Of a stretch of 64,000 nt of DNA, positions 34,182-43,791 are shown piece by piece; the first letter of the stretch is position 1; the number at the start of each line of letters is the position of its first letter. Source of the stretch: Chloroflexota bacterium. Its GTDB lineage: Bacteria; Chloroflexota; Anaerolineae; Anaerolineales; UBA11579. The DNA is taken from the NCBI GenBank assembly GCA_019456165.1, contig VRUJ01000023.1:1-64000 (forward strand). The letters are read 5' to 3'. A model generated the notes under the pieces. It was not told the DNA's origin. It did not search any database and saw only the letters and a program-made list of their open reading frames with translations. The position numbers were made by a program, and so were the translations under genes.

Positions 34182-34726
34182 TCTATGGAAAACGAATACG
34201 TTTTCGTGCTCCCGAACGTGAAGACCTGCCAATGTATACAAAATGGATCAACGATTCTGAGGTGCGCGCTGGTTTAAATATGTTCTTGCCAATGTCTTTA
34301 GCCAGTGAGGAAAAGTGGTTCGAGCAAATGCTCGAGAAACCAGCCGAAGAGCATCCCATGTCAATTGACGTACAGGAAGGTAAATCCTGGAAATTGATCG
34401 GTAATTGCGGACTGATGTTCTTCAACCAACGCGCCCGTACCGCCGAGGTTGGCATCATGATCGGTGAAAAAGATTACTGGGATCAAGGGTATGGTACTGA
34501 AGCTATGCAGTTGATCTTACGCCACGGCTTCAACACCCTAAACCTGAACAGCATAACCTTACGAGTCTACGAAACCAATCCGCGCGCCATCCGTTCTTAT
34601 GAAAAAACTGGCTTCGTGCTGGATGGCCGTATTCGCCAATCCCATTTCGCTGAAGGAAAATATGTAGATACTTTATTTATGAGCGTGCTGCGCGATGAAT
34701 GGAAAGATCCTGATCAATCCAACTAA
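34178..34726 (+). CDS. GNAT acetyltransferase, RimJ/RimL-like
   Basis: 182 residues with the GNAT fold typical of RimJ/L-type proteins (RFRAPEREDLPMYTKWINDSEVRAGL, then EVGIMIGEKDYWDQGYGTEAMQLILRHGF with the acetyl-CoA loop). It overlaps meaB by four bases and is likely translated with it. No mutase role is known for such proteins, and the acceptor is unknown. Confidence 0.85.
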   Translation: MIYGKRIRFRAPEREDLPMYTKWINDSEVRAGLNMFLPMSLASEEKWFEQMLEKPAEEHPMSIDVQEGKSWKLIGNCGLMFFNQRARTAEVGIMIGEKDYWDQGYGTEAMQLILRHGFNTLNLNSITLRVYETNPRAIRSYEKTGFVLDGRIRQSHFAEGKYVDTLFMSVLRDEWKDPDQSN

Positions 34727-34748
34727 TCTGTTAGATTAGGGAGATTTA

Positions 34749-35741
34749 ATGGCAAAACAAAACAAACGCAAAGAATCCCACGTTTATGGTGAAATAAAAT
34801 TGTTCGCAGGGACCGCCTGTCCAGATGTAGCCCGTGACATCGCCGAATATCTCGATCTGCCGTTGAGTGGCCGCGATGTGGTTCATTATTCAAACGACAA
34901 TCTATTAGTCAGACTCCACAGCAGCGTGCGCGGCCAAGACGTTTACGTCATCCAGACTACATCACGGCCGGTGCACCAGAACTTGATGGAACTGCTGATC
35001 ATGATTCAGACCTTGCGGCTAGACTCTGCCGCGCGCATCACTGCAGTGATCCCGTACCTGAGTTATGCGCGCTCTGATAAGAAAGATCAACCGCGCGTTC
35101 CTATTACAGCCCGGTTGGTAACAGACATGATCGAAATCGCTGGTGCGGACCGATATATGACTTTAGACTTGCACGCCGGACAGATCCAAGGGTTTTTCTC
35201 CATTCCGGGTGATGTGATCACAGCATTCCATATCATCATCGAATATGTAAAAGAAATGGTTTCAAAATTGAAAGATCCTGTTGTGGTGACCACCGATCTG
35301 GGGTTTGCCAAGCGTGGTCGGAATTTCGCTGAACAAATCAACGCTCCTTTAGCCCTAATTGAAAAACGACGTGTCGTCCAGGGAGGCCCAACAGAAGCGC
35401 TTACTTTGGTAGGAGAAGTTTCCGATTGCGACGTAATTATTGTGGACGACGAGGTGGATACTGCGGGGTCTGTCGTTGAAGCGGTCGGATTATTGAAAAA
35501 ACACGGCGCTCGGAATATTTATCTGGTTTTCGTGCATTCTGTGCTCTCCGATCCCGCTACCGAGCGCCTGTCTTCCTTGCCCCTCACCGAGATCATCACC
35601 ACCGATACAATCCCCATCCCAGAAGAAAACAAAGCCAAGCTGGGTGATAAATTGAACATCCTCTCCGTGGCGCCATTATTAGGCGAAGTTATTCGCCGGG
35701 CACACGAGGGACGCAGCGTCGGCGAAATGTTTAACGAATGA
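34749..35741 (+). CDS. prs: ribose-phosphate pyrophosphokinase
   Basis: It makes PRPP from ribose-5-phosphate and ATP for purines, pyrimidines, His, Trp and NAD. The 330 residues hold the flexible-loop region IPYLSYARSDKKDQPRVPIT, the DLHAGQIQGFF motif and the PRPP loop IIVDDEVDTAGSV. The motif is VDDEVDTAG rather than the common VDDMIDTAG. RBS: GGGAG, 6 bases upstream. Confidence 0.95.
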   Translation: MAKQNKRKESHVYGEIKLFAGTACPDVARDIAEYLDLPLSGRDVVHYSNDNLLVRLHSSVRGQDVYVIQTTSRPVHQNLMELLIMIQTLRLDSAARITAVIPYLSYARSDKKDQPRVPITARLVTDMIEIAGADRYMTLDLHAGQIQGFFSIPGDVITAFHIIIEYVKEMVSKLKDPVVVTTDLGFAKRGRNFAEQINAPLALIEKRRVVQGGPTEALTLVGEVSDCDVIIVDDEVDTAGSVVEAVGLLKKHGARNIYLVFVHSVLSDPATERLSSLPLTEIITTDTIPIPEENKAKLGDKLNILSVAPLLGEVIRRAHEGRSVGEMFNE

Positions 35742-35768
35742 ACCCAATAAGGTGTCCGTTGACGGAGA

Positions 35769-36596
35769 ATGCCTGAACTCCCAGAAGTTGAAACCATCGC
35801 CAATTCTCTAAAGCTGGGAAGAGACGGCGCCGAATCCATTCTCGGGCAAACCATCGCCCGCACCGACCTTCTGTGGCATAAAACTCTCGCTTTGCCGTCT
35901 TTTAAGCAATTCGAACGCAGAATTATCGGCCAAACAGTCCAAGATACCGGCAGGCGGGGAAAATACCTCAAGATACTGCTCTCCAGGGATGTGTTATTAA
36001 TCCATTTGCGCATGAGTGGTGATTTGATCGTCGGGGAAGGGGACCAGCCTCTTGGCAGCCACCCCCGCCTAGTCTTATTCATGGAAAGCGGAATGCAGTT
36101 GTCATTCACGGATACACGCAAGTTTGGTCGGGTATGGTTAGTAGAAGACCCCGAAACCATCCTCCGAAATCTCGGCCCTGAGCCACTCGACTCTGCTCTT
36201 ACCAAAGAAATGTTTAGCGAAAGGTTGCTGGTCCGCAAAAGACAGATCAAACAGTTATTATTAGATCAGAGTTTTATCGCTGGATTAGGTAATATTTACA
36301 CAGACGAAGCGCTGCATATTGCAAAAATTCACCCCCTGACTAGAGCCAGTCTTTTAACACAAAAACAGGCCAATTTATTATTTAATACCATTCGTCAAAT
36401 ATTGCAAAAGGGCATCCGGCGTAAAGGCGCTAGTTTCGACAGTGTTTATCGCGGCGGCGGATTCCAAGAAATCTTTCAGATCTACCAGCGCACGGATGAG
36501 CCTTGTTTGACTTGCGGCACACCCATTTCCCGCATAGTGATCGGCCAACGCGGGACACACTTTTGCCCAAACTGCCAGGTTCAGGTTTTGGAATGA
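35769..36596 (+). CDS. mutM: formamidopyrimidine-DNA glycosylase
   Basis: Excises 8-oxoguanine and formamidopyrimidines and nicks the strand. The N-terminal Pro nucleophile sits in PELPEVE. GLGNIYTDEAL is the H2TH segment, Lys is present in the RGKYLKI-type loop, and the C-terminal zinc finger has Cys pairs CLTC and CPNC with RGTHFCP. 275 residues, full length. It is part of the mutase-meaB-prs run. Confidence 0.96.
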   Translation: MPELPEVETIANSLKLGRDGAESILGQTIARTDLLWHKTLALPSFKQFERRIIGQTVQDTGRRGKYLKILLSRDVLLIHLRMSGDLIVGEGDQPLGSHPRLVLFMESGMQLSFTDTRKFGRVWLVEDPETILRNLGPEPLDSALTKEMFSERLLVRKRQIKQLLLDQSFIAGLGNIYTDEALHIAKIHPLTRASLLTQKQANLLFNTIRQILQKGIRRKGASFDSVYRGGGFQEIFQIYQRTDEPCLTCGTPISRIVIGQRGTHFCPNCQVQVLE

Positions 36597-36616
36597 GCAA
36601 CCTTTAGGAGCCGGAA

Positions 36617-37375
36617 ATGTATATTGCAATAATAATCATTGTCGCTATTATCTTCCTGGTAGTTGGTTTTATTCTGGGGAATATTTTTCCCATATTTGCT
36701 GAGGACGAAGAAGAAAATGAGGAATCCGAGGGAGGCGAAAAGATTATTGAGGACGAAGAAGAGGATTCCCAGGAAATCGAGGAGATTGATGAGCCTGAAC
36801 CTTTGCCTGAACCAAAAATTCATCCTGGTTTGAGAGAGATTGCTAAGATATGGCGTAGAGATATAACCAAGGAATTGGTTGCCGAAATCGAGGAAACTCA
36901 GCTCACCAAAGGCAATCAATTGGACAGTGAACAGCAGGCAGTCCTATCCATGCTGTTGGTTGACCTGCAAGATTGGGTTGGCCTGGAGAAGAGAATGGAA
37001 ACTAAAAAAACCTCCACTAGAACTTCTTCCCAAGAAGAATTCCACGAAGTAGAAGATCCCCTGGACCAAATTAAAGAGGGTCTTTCGCGTTACAACCCAT
37101 TTGTGTTTGTGAAGAAAGCAGTCCAAGCCGGCGTAGTACCGCCAGACAATCTTGTGAGCCTATCTGACCAGATCGATGAGATAGTACAGGAGATGTTGGA
37201 AGATTCCCCCTTGAAAGAACGCGGTATCCGCCTGATGGAAATTGAAGGACGGGGTATGGTTTTCGTCATCGGGCTGGACATGTACGACGAGGTTGAGGAT
37301 ATTCCCGAAGAGGAGGTTCGGGTGCTAATAAAATCCGCGGTAAAAGAGTGGGAAAAACGTACCTCGGAAGTCTGA
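36617..37375 (+). CDS. hypothetical membrane-anchored acidic protein
   Basis: 252 residues. One N-terminal hydrophobic helix (residues 2-26) is followed by a strongly acidic stretch (about 30-72, runs of Glu and Asp) and a soluble domain of about 180 residues. The domain has EIAKIWRRDITKELVAEIEE and, near the end, IEGRGMVFVIGLDMYDEVEDIPEEEVRVLIK. I do not recognise it. It is cotranscribed with mutM (20-base gap, GGAG site). Confidence 0.65.
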   Translation: MYIAIIIIVAIIFLVVGFILGNIFPIFAEDEEENEESEGGEKIIEDEEEDSQEIEEIDEPEPLPEPKIHPGLREIAKIWRRDITKELVAEIEETQLTKGNQLDSEQQAVLSMLLVDLQDWVGLEKRMETKKTSTRTSSQEEFHEVEDPLDQIKEGLSRYNPFVFVKKAVQAGVVPPDNLVSLSDQIDEIVQEMLEDSPLKERGIRLMEIEGRGMVFVIGLDMYDEVEDIPEEEVRVLIKSAVKEWEKRTSEV

Positions 37376-37381
37376 TAATTG

Positions 37382-37403
37382 ACAATGGGTTTAAGCCCAT
37401 TAT
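37382..37403. repeat. GGGTTTAAGCCC-type intergenic palindrome
   Basis: ACAATGGG-TTTAAG-CCCATTAT lies between convergent genes. It belongs to the same family as 3525, 7221 and 31024. Confidence 0.55.
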
Positions 37404-37420
37404 CCTATAAATTAATTCAA

Positions 37421-38251
37421 CTAATCCCCCACCTCATCCACTCTCAACTTCCCGGAATTATCCTGAACTAACCGTCCAACAGGAATTTGTGTATCGTGCT
37501 CAAATATCAATGTAGCACCGGTCTCCAGCGCCCACGTCTGCCAACGCTTCTTGGTGGCAATGTTTTCCATCGGTTCCACATCGTAGGCCGTCACCCAGCC
37601 TCCCCGCGCCATGTGGATGGCGTAGGATGCCAAATCTGCCAAGAACATCACCGGAGCTCCTCCAGTCTCCAAGATCACCGATTGATGGCCGCGTGTGTGG
37701 CCGCGGGTAACCACACAGCTTACCTCTTCAGTGACCTGCGTATCACCGTGCAGTAAATGCAAACGATTCTCTTCCCAGAGTGGCCGGAAATCCTCTGGAA
37801 GATATGATGCGCGTGTGCGTGCGTTGGGGTGCATGGCATCTGCCCATTCAAGATACTGCACCCAATACTCAGCCCTTGGGAACGTGGGAGCAACTTTACT
37901 ATTTACTAAACGCGTGTTTCCCCCGCAGTGGTCTGAATGCAGGTGTGTGTCGATCACAATATCAACGTCCTCGGGCTTAACGCCTTGGTCAGCAAGATTC
38001 TCTAGGAGGGTACCATGCGGCCACTCTAAGCCCCAGAACCCCCTGGCCCTCTCACTCAATTTATCACCCAGGCCGGTATCAACCACGATCACTTTACCGT
38101 CTGAGTAGATCAATAAGCAATTCAAGTCCATGGGGATGCGGTTTTCCTCATCTGGGGGCAGGTTTTTCCCCCATAAGGCGCGCGGAACCAAGCCAAATGG
38201 TCCGCCTGCATCCACCCATACTCTACCAGCTCTAATAACGTGCCACTGCAT
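37421..38251 (-). CDS. MBL-fold metallo-hydrolase
   Basis: About 276 residues. The metal-binding motif is DTHLHSDHCGGNT, with TRGHTRGHQS and later His residues (FEHDTQIP) also placed as expected for beta-lactamase-fold hydrolases. N-acyl homoserine lactonases and many other enzymes share this layout. The ATG at 38251 is preferred (MQWHVIRAG), with AGGAGG about 12 bases upstream. The substrate is unknown. Confidence 0.8.
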   Translation of the reverse strand: MQWHVIRAGRVWVDAGGPFGLVPRALWGKNLPPDEENRIPMDLNCLLIYSDGKVIVVDTGLGDKLSERARGFWGLEWPHGTLLENLADQGVKPEDVDIVIDTHLHSDHCGGNTRLVNSKVAPTFPRAEYWVQYLEWADAMHPNARTRASYLPEDFRPLWEENRLHLLHGDTQVTEEVSCVVTRGHTRGHQSVILETGGAPVMFLADLASYAIHMARGGWVTAYDVEPMENIATKKRWQTWALETGATLIFEHDTQIPVGRLVQDNSGKLRVDEVGD

Positions 38252-38318
38252 GTGATGATTATAACCTCCTGCTCCACACACGGGGCTTTTTGGGCGCGCT
38301 ACCTACACTGAAAAAACG

Positions 38319-38404
38319 AGATTCTTCGCTGCGCTCAGAGTGACATGGTCTTTTTCGACACAACTTTCTGTCATTCTGAACGACCGAAGGGAGTGAAGAA
38401 TCTA
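38319..38404. repeat. dispersed inverted repeat, GATTCTTCGCTGCGCTCAGA type
   Basis: A left arm (GATTCTTCGCT...CTCAGAGTGACA) and a right arm (TGTCATTCTGA...GTGAAGAATC) face each other in an 86-base unit. The same word set recurs as short repeats in many bacterial genomes. Function unknown. Confidence 0.6.
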
Positions 38405-38529
38405 GAAGTAGGTAAGTCCAATTATGAGGCATTTCACTGCACTAAAACCAACCTAATGTAAAACTAGGGGTTGCATAAAATGGGTTATTTTTGTTTAGGA
38501 ATTTGATGAAAAATAAAACAGAATCCCCA

Positions 38530-39600
38530 TCAATCCTTGGAGTTTTTAGTCGTCCAGTCAGCAATATCTTTTGTCAGCGAATCCACCAGCGCTTTACGCT
38601 CAACCTTATCTAAGAAAGATGCTCTGGCTGCGTCCAAAATACTCTCGCGCAAATCGGGCAATGTAAAACCCAGACCTTCGCAGGCTAGTTCATATTCATC
38701 GCTTAGCTCGATTTGAGAAATACTGGGGTCATCCGTGTTAATGGTCGCGTCTAAGCCTTCCTTGATCATTTGAGGCAGTGGGTGTTCATTCAATGATGGA
38801 ACCACACCGCTCTGATAATTGCTGGTAGGGCAAACCTCAAATGTTACCTGCTTTTCGCGTGCTAAGGCAACAGCATTTGGGTTCTCCATCACGCGAACTC
38901 CATGCCCAATACGTTCTGCTCCCAGTTTTTCGATAGCCTCAATGACGTTATCCGCACCGCCCCACTCTCCTGCATGGATGGTAACATGCAAACCAGCTTG
39001 CTTGGCTTCTTTTATTATTGGTGCAAAAGGTTCGCCGGGAAAATTAGCTTCATCTCCCGCCAAATCGATCCCCACGATACCACCATCTTTAAAATCAATT
39101 GCTAAGTGGATCACCTCGCTGGCTAGCTCAACACTCTCGTGGCGGTTAGTGCTAGCTATCAGGCGGGTTTTAATCCCATACTCCTCTGAAGCTTCGTTAG
39201 TACTTGCGATCACCCATTTCATCGCGTCCCCCAGTGAGAAATCCTTGATCCTAGTTAGGGCTACAGGCGTAAAACGGAGTTCCATATAGCGGATACCATC
39301 CTCGGCGGCATCGGCGACTACCTCACGGGTCAATCGTTTGATCACCTCAGGGGTTTGGTAGAACAATCGCAGAGATTGGAACTTCGAAAGAAAATTTTGG
39401 TGTGTGAATGGGTCTCCCTCCTGCACCTGCAGCATCGCTCTCAATTTTTCGGTATCACGATAAGGGACATCCAAATCAAATTCCCGCGCAATTTCTATCA
39501 TGGTGCTCAAACGCAATGAACCTTCCAGATGGCGGTGCAGCTCCACCTTAGGAATAGATTTATAAAATACTCTATGTCGCTGTCGGGGTTCTTGAGACAT
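38530..39600 (-). CDS. add: adenosine deaminase
   Basis: It deaminates adenosine to inosine in purine salvage. The zinc-binding motif ELHRHLEGSLR is near residue 20; HAGEWGG and the INTDDPSIS Asp region follow. GVRVMENPNAVALAREKQVTFEVCPTSN is the family's substrate segment. About 356 residues. The ATG at 39600 is used because GGA lies in front of it; another ATG is 6 bases upstream. Confidence 0.92.
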   Translation of the reverse strand: MSQEPRQRHRVFYKSIPKVELHRHLEGSLRLSTMIEIAREFDLDVPYRDTEKLRAMLQVQEGDPFTHQNFLSKFQSLRLFYQTPEVIKRLTREVVADAAEDGIRYMELRFTPVALTRIKDFSLGDAMKWVIASTNEASEEYGIKTRLIASTNRHESVELASEVIHLAIDFKDGGIVGIDLAGDEANFPGEPFAPIIKEAKQAGLHVTIHAGEWGGADNVIEAIEKLGAERIGHGVRVMENPNAVALAREKQVTFEVCPTSNYQSGVVPSLNEHPLPQMIKEGLDATINTDDPSISQIELSDEYELACEGLGFTLPDLRESILDAARASFLDKVERKALVDSLTKDIADWTTKNSKD

Positions 39601-39747
39601 AATCATTCCAGATACTTTTCAAATAAATCTTGAAAAAATAGTAACAATACAAAATTTTACGACAGACTCACCACAGTCAGGGCAGAAGCCACTGGCAATG
39701 TATATTAGACTACCACATTTTTCCCCTAAAAGGGGATAAATCTCGTA

Positions 39748-42700
39748 TTAATTCTTTTTCTTTTTCTTGCGCCGGCGGCGACGTTTGCGTTTCGCGCTTT
39801 TTGGTGTAGGTTGGGCCTCATCTTCCACAGGCTGCTCAGCAATTTCTACGGCGCTTGTGGTCGCTTGAGCAGTCTTGATATTGCGGGGTTGGAAGACAAA
39901 CATGCGGTTTACCAAACTGATTCGCATATCACTAAACAAGTTTTGGAATAGTTCGAAGGCTTTAGCTTTATATTGCACCAATGGGTCCCGTTGGGCGTAC
40001 GCCTCCAATCCTATGGAGATCCTAAGCGCTTCGATGCGCGTTAAGTAATCTACCCACAATTCAGAAATGACGCGTAATAGTAGTTCACGGTAGATCAAAG
40101 TTAAAGAATGCCGTCCAAGCGCATCAATGACCTGTTCCTTCTCACCGTTTACAATATCTTCCAGAAGCCGCTCCGCATAATCTCCTGCTGATCCTGAAAG
40201 CACATCACTTAGCGCTGCCTGGATTTTTTTATCGATGTCTATGAAGCGCTCTTTCTCGAGGCGTTCCCAATTATGGATCCCCCAGGCCTGCTGGGTGGCA
40301 ACACGGGCAGCATCTAAATGTTCCATTACCATTTGAGTTATTTTTTCAGTTTTGATACCTTGCAAGAGTTGTGCGGCGAAATATACGTAAGTCAGGCGGG
40401 TAGTTCTCTTTAAAACCCGCTTGTGAGTCTTCTTGTCGAATACTGCTCGTTCCCCGCGCGGCATTATAGTAAGTAAAGCAATCAAGAATTCATCATCGAA
40501 CTTATCGCCAGATTTGGTGAGTTGGGATTGAATACTTTTGGCAATGTGTCCGTCTTGTTGGTCACCAATCAGTTGATTTCGGCGTTTTTCATAATCAGCT
40601 TCAACTTCTGAGATTATCTTTGAGGTAACATGATCCCAATCTTGTTCAGCCAATTCTGAGGCGTTCAAATCTAGTGATTTCTCTAAGCGTCGTTCCACTG
40701 CACCGATTGAGCGCGTAATGGTTTGGGTTGTGTTGAAGACCTCAACTTGTTCGGCGATCTGGTCCGCAAGTTGATCTGGATCATCCTTAAATAATCGCTG
40801 CTCGTGATTCGATAATTTGATTGGAAAACGTAGCAATTTAGAAAGTTCCATAAGCAAGTCGCTGGGTCGGCGCGTGTCTGTCTCGTCGGATAGAGAAAGA
40901 CCGTCAAAGAAAGTTTCCATTGTATCAATGTTGTCTTGGAGTTGGGTATCCAGCCTTTCTTGCATTACATCCAGGAGGGTGTTTACGCTGTTCAGGATGT
41001 GGTCCTCCTGGGCTGTGAGGGAAGCCCAGGCTACATCCATCATGCGGTTGAATACGTCATCCTCTGTAGTCGGGTTAGTCTCCTTCACATAGTCTAATAA
41101 TAGTTTGAGAGTAAATGAAGGAAATAGGATCTCTCCGCGCTTGAATGTCGGTTGAATCTGTTCCAACCAACCCAGCAATCGCCAGGGACCTTCTTTATCC
41201 TCCAGGGCTGCAGGAACACGGCTTAAAACCTCCGTTTGCAGCATCTCGGAGACGTCCTCGCTGAGGTCATCCTTCAGGAAGATGGTATTACGTTGTTCAT
41301 AGATCGTTGAACGCTGCGAATTAAGCACATCATCATATTCCAGGACGTGCTTGCGAGTATCAAAGTTTGCCCCTTCTACGCGGGTCTGGGAACTCTCGAT
41401 GATATTATTTACAAGCTTACTTTCTGGTATCGGGATGGCCTCATCAAAATTGAAACGCTGTAAGAACATCTCCATCCTATCTCCCCCAAACAGACGCATT
41501 AATTCATCTTCCATTGAAAGGTAAAAGCGCGAAGATCCGAGATCACCCTGGCGCGCGGCGCGGCCGCGCAGCTGATTATCGATTCGCCGGGCGTTGTGTC
41601 GTTCTGAACCAATCACATGCAATCCGCCCAAATCTTTTACTTTAACCATATCATCCATTGACTTCAAGAAGAATTGTATCTCAGCTTCGTAAATCCCAAA
41701 ATCTTCAGAATTCAATTTCAACAGCGCCTCTTTTTGTTCTTCCAGCGACATGTCATAAGCTTCTGGATGGCCTGCGCGTTTTAGCACTCGGTTCACGCTG
41801 CTGAGTATCTCTTCGGCGATCTCGCCACCTAACTTAATATCCACACCACGGCCGGCCATATTTGTCGCGATGGTCACCGCACCGAACGCGCCCGCACCCG
41901 CGATGATTTTGCTCTCCTCCGTGTGTTTGCGAGCATTCAAAACCTGATGGGGGATGCCGCCTTTTATTGCAGCTAAAAGCCTATCTTTGTCTCCAATCTC
42001 CAGGCCAAGGATATCCAAAAGGCGGTTGATGTTTGCATCATCTTCCAGGTTGAGGGTAAGGTCTAGTTTGCGCGCCATCTGGCGCATCTGGCTGATTTGC
42101 AGCGTCTCTAATTTCTCATTGAGATAAGAGAGCTCCATTATCATACGTCCATCTTCTTCCCGGTCGTTCTTTTCCAACCACACATAGCGCAGGAGCAATG
42201 TTTGCAGCAGTCGTCTCACTGGCTCTCCGCGCATTCGCCCCGAAAGTTGTTCCGAGCTTTGCACAGATGTAGTGCCAACCAATATGGGGCGGCCGATGAC
42301 ATGATATTGAAGCATCTCCCTCACAATCGCACGAAGTTTGATCTCGACTGAACGGTAAATCACATCTGGATAATCTTTCCGTCTCCAGAAGACCGGTTTT
42401 TTTTTAGGATCCTCACGTTCGGCGTAATACGTGAATTTATAGCCTTGGTTGTCAGTGTCTTCCAAAGATACCAATGGTCCATTTTCCCTGTTGGCGTTGT
42501 AGTCTACGTTTGGAGGGATGGGAAGCACATCCAAGCCATAAATTTCATTGAATTCCTCAGCCTCTGTCAAAGCTGTACCTGTCATTCCAGAAAGCTTTGA
42601 ATACAAGCGGAAATAATTCTGGATTGTGATTGTGGCGTAGGTTGCATTTTCAGCCTCAATTTTGACACCCTCTTTAGCTTCCACCGCCTGGTGGAGGCCG

Positions 42701-43791
42701 TCGGACCAGCGGCGGCCAGGCATCAAACGACCGGTGAATTCATCGATAATGATAACTTTACCACCCTGCACGAGATATTCCTTATTGCGCCTGAACAGGA
42801 ATTGGGCGCGTAAAGCCTGTTCCAAAAAACCTAGTAAACGCGCTTGTTCAGGTGTAATATCTTCCGGACGTTCTGGATCACGCAAAGGCATTCCCAAAAT
42901 GCGCTCAACACTGGTCTCACCAATCTCGGTGAGCGTAACGTTACGGTTGCGTTCGTTGATTTCATAATCCTGAGTTTTAAGCCGTTTCACAACGCTGGTC
43001 ATGCGTTTAAAATTATCCGTGTCATCATGCGAAGGGCCTGAGATAATCAATGGGGTGCGAGCTTCATCAATCAGGATGTTATCAACCTCATCGATTATGG
43101 CGAAGTGATGGCCGCGCTGGGCGCGGTTTTCCAGGCGCATGGCCATATTATCCCTGAGGTAATCAAACCCGAACTCGTTGTTCGTTCCATAGGTGATATC
43201 AGCTAGATATGCCTCTTTCCTGTCAACCATATCAAGCTGGTTTTGATCTTCATGCGGGGATTCTTTTTCCAGGTTCACCAAAAAGGCTTTTTTACTGCCC
43301 TCCGTGCGTGAGGCCATTTGGAGAACACCCACACTAAGCCCCAATAAATTGTAGATTGGAGACATCCAGCGCGCATCACGCCGGGCCAAGTAATCGTTTA
43401 CCGTAACCAAGTGTGTGCCATTGCCTTCCAAAGCATTCAAATATAATGGCATGGTCGCCATCAGCGTCTTGCCTTCACCGGTGCGCATTTCGGCCACCTT
43501 ACCTTGATGCAGCACCACTGCTCCGATAATTTGCACATCGTAATGTCTCTGGCCCAGAGTGCGTTTGCTTGCCTCCCGGACTGCGGCATAAGTTTCAACA
43601 AGCAGGTCATCTAAAGTTTCGCCTGCTCCCAGCCGAGTGCGGAATTCATCTGTTTTAGCACGCAAAGCCTCATCACTCAAAGCTTCATATTCAGCCTCAA
43701 GCGCGTTGATCTGGATAACCACCCCGATATTCTCTTCAATTGCTTTTTTATTGGGGTCTCCACCAAAAATCTTGACGACATTTTTTAGCAT
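39748..43791 (-). CDS. secA: SecA translocase ATPase, enlarged form
   Basis: The motor of the Sec protein export pathway. Walker A is MRTGEGKTLMA and the DEAD-type box is IIDEVDNILIDEARTPL; VTIATNMAGRGVDIKLGG and the arginine-finger segment RIDNQLRGRAARQGDLGSSRFYLS are intact. At 1347 residues it is about 450 longer than E. coli SecA. About 110 extra residues lie in NBD2 before GIPHQVLNARKH, and about 300 in the helical scaffold/wing region. It lacks a C-terminal zinc motif and ends in a run of Arg and Lys. Start ATG with GAGGA upstream. Confidence 0.95.
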   Translation of the reverse strand: MLKNVVKIFGGDPNKKAIEENIGVVIQINALEAEYEALSDEALRAKTDEFRTRLGAGETLDDLLVETYAAVREASKRTLGQRHYDVQIIGAVVLHQGKVAEMRTGEGKTLMATMPLYLNALEGNGTHLVTVNDYLARRDARWMSPIYNLLGLSVGVLQMASRTEGSKKAFLVNLEKESPHEDQNQLDMVDRKEAYLADITYGTNNEFGFDYLRDNMAMRLENRAQRGHHFAIIDEVDNILIDEARTPLIISGPSHDDTDNFKRMTSVVKRLKTQDYEINERNRNVTLTEIGETSVERILGMPLRDPERPEDITPEQARLLGFLEQALRAQFLFRRNKEYLVQGGKVIIIDEFTGRLMPGRRWSDGLHQAVEAKEGVKIEAENATYATITIQNYFRLYSKLSGMTGTALTEAEEFNEIYGLDVLPIPPNVDYNANRENGPLVSLEDTDNQGYKFTYYAEREDPKKKPVFWRRKDYPDVIYRSVEIKLRAIVREMLQYHVIGRPILVGTTSVQSSEQLSGRMRGEPVRRLLQTLLLRYVWLEKNDREEDGRMIMELSYLNEKLETLQISQMRQMARKLDLTLNLEDDANINRLLDILGLEIGDKDRLLAAIKGGIPHQVLNARKHTEESKIIAGAGAFGAVTIATNMAGRGVDIKLGGEIAEEILSSVNRVLKRAGHPEAYDMSLEEQKEALLKLNSEDFGIYEAEIQFFLKSMDDMVKVKDLGGLHVIGSERHNARRIDNQLRGRAARQGDLGSSRFYLSMEDELMRLFGGDRMEMFLQRFNFDEAIPIPESKLVNNIIESSQTRVEGANFDTRKHVLEYDDVLNSQRSTIYEQRNTIFLKDDLSEDVSEMLQTEVLSRVPAALEDKEGPWRLLGWLEQIQPTFKRGEILFPSFTLKLLLDYVKETNPTTEDDVFNRMMDVAWASLTAQEDHILNSVNTLLDVMQERLDTQLQDNIDTMETFFDGLSLSDETDTRRPSDLLMELSKLLRFPIKLSNHEQRLFKDDPDQLADQIAEQVEVFNTTQTITRSIGAVERRLEKSLDLNASELAEQDWDHVTSKIISEVEADYEKRRNQLIGDQQDGHIAKSIQSQLTKSGDKFDDEFLIALLTIMPRGERAVFDKKTHKRVLKRTTRLTYVYFAAQLLQGIKTEKITQMVMEHLDAARVATQQAWGIHNWERLEKERFIDIDKKIQAALSDVLSGSAGDYAERLLEDIVNGEKEQVIDALGRHSLTLIYRELLLRVISELWVDYLTRIEALRISIGLEAYAQRDPLVQYKAKAFELFQNLFSDMRISLVNRMFVFQPRNIKTAQATTSAVEIAEQPVEDEAQPTPKSAKRKRRRRRKKKKKN

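Noticed and set aside
39748-43791. SecA length as a fusion with another protein
   Set aside because: The extra residues are internal insertions within recognised SecA domains, with no separate known domain visible.
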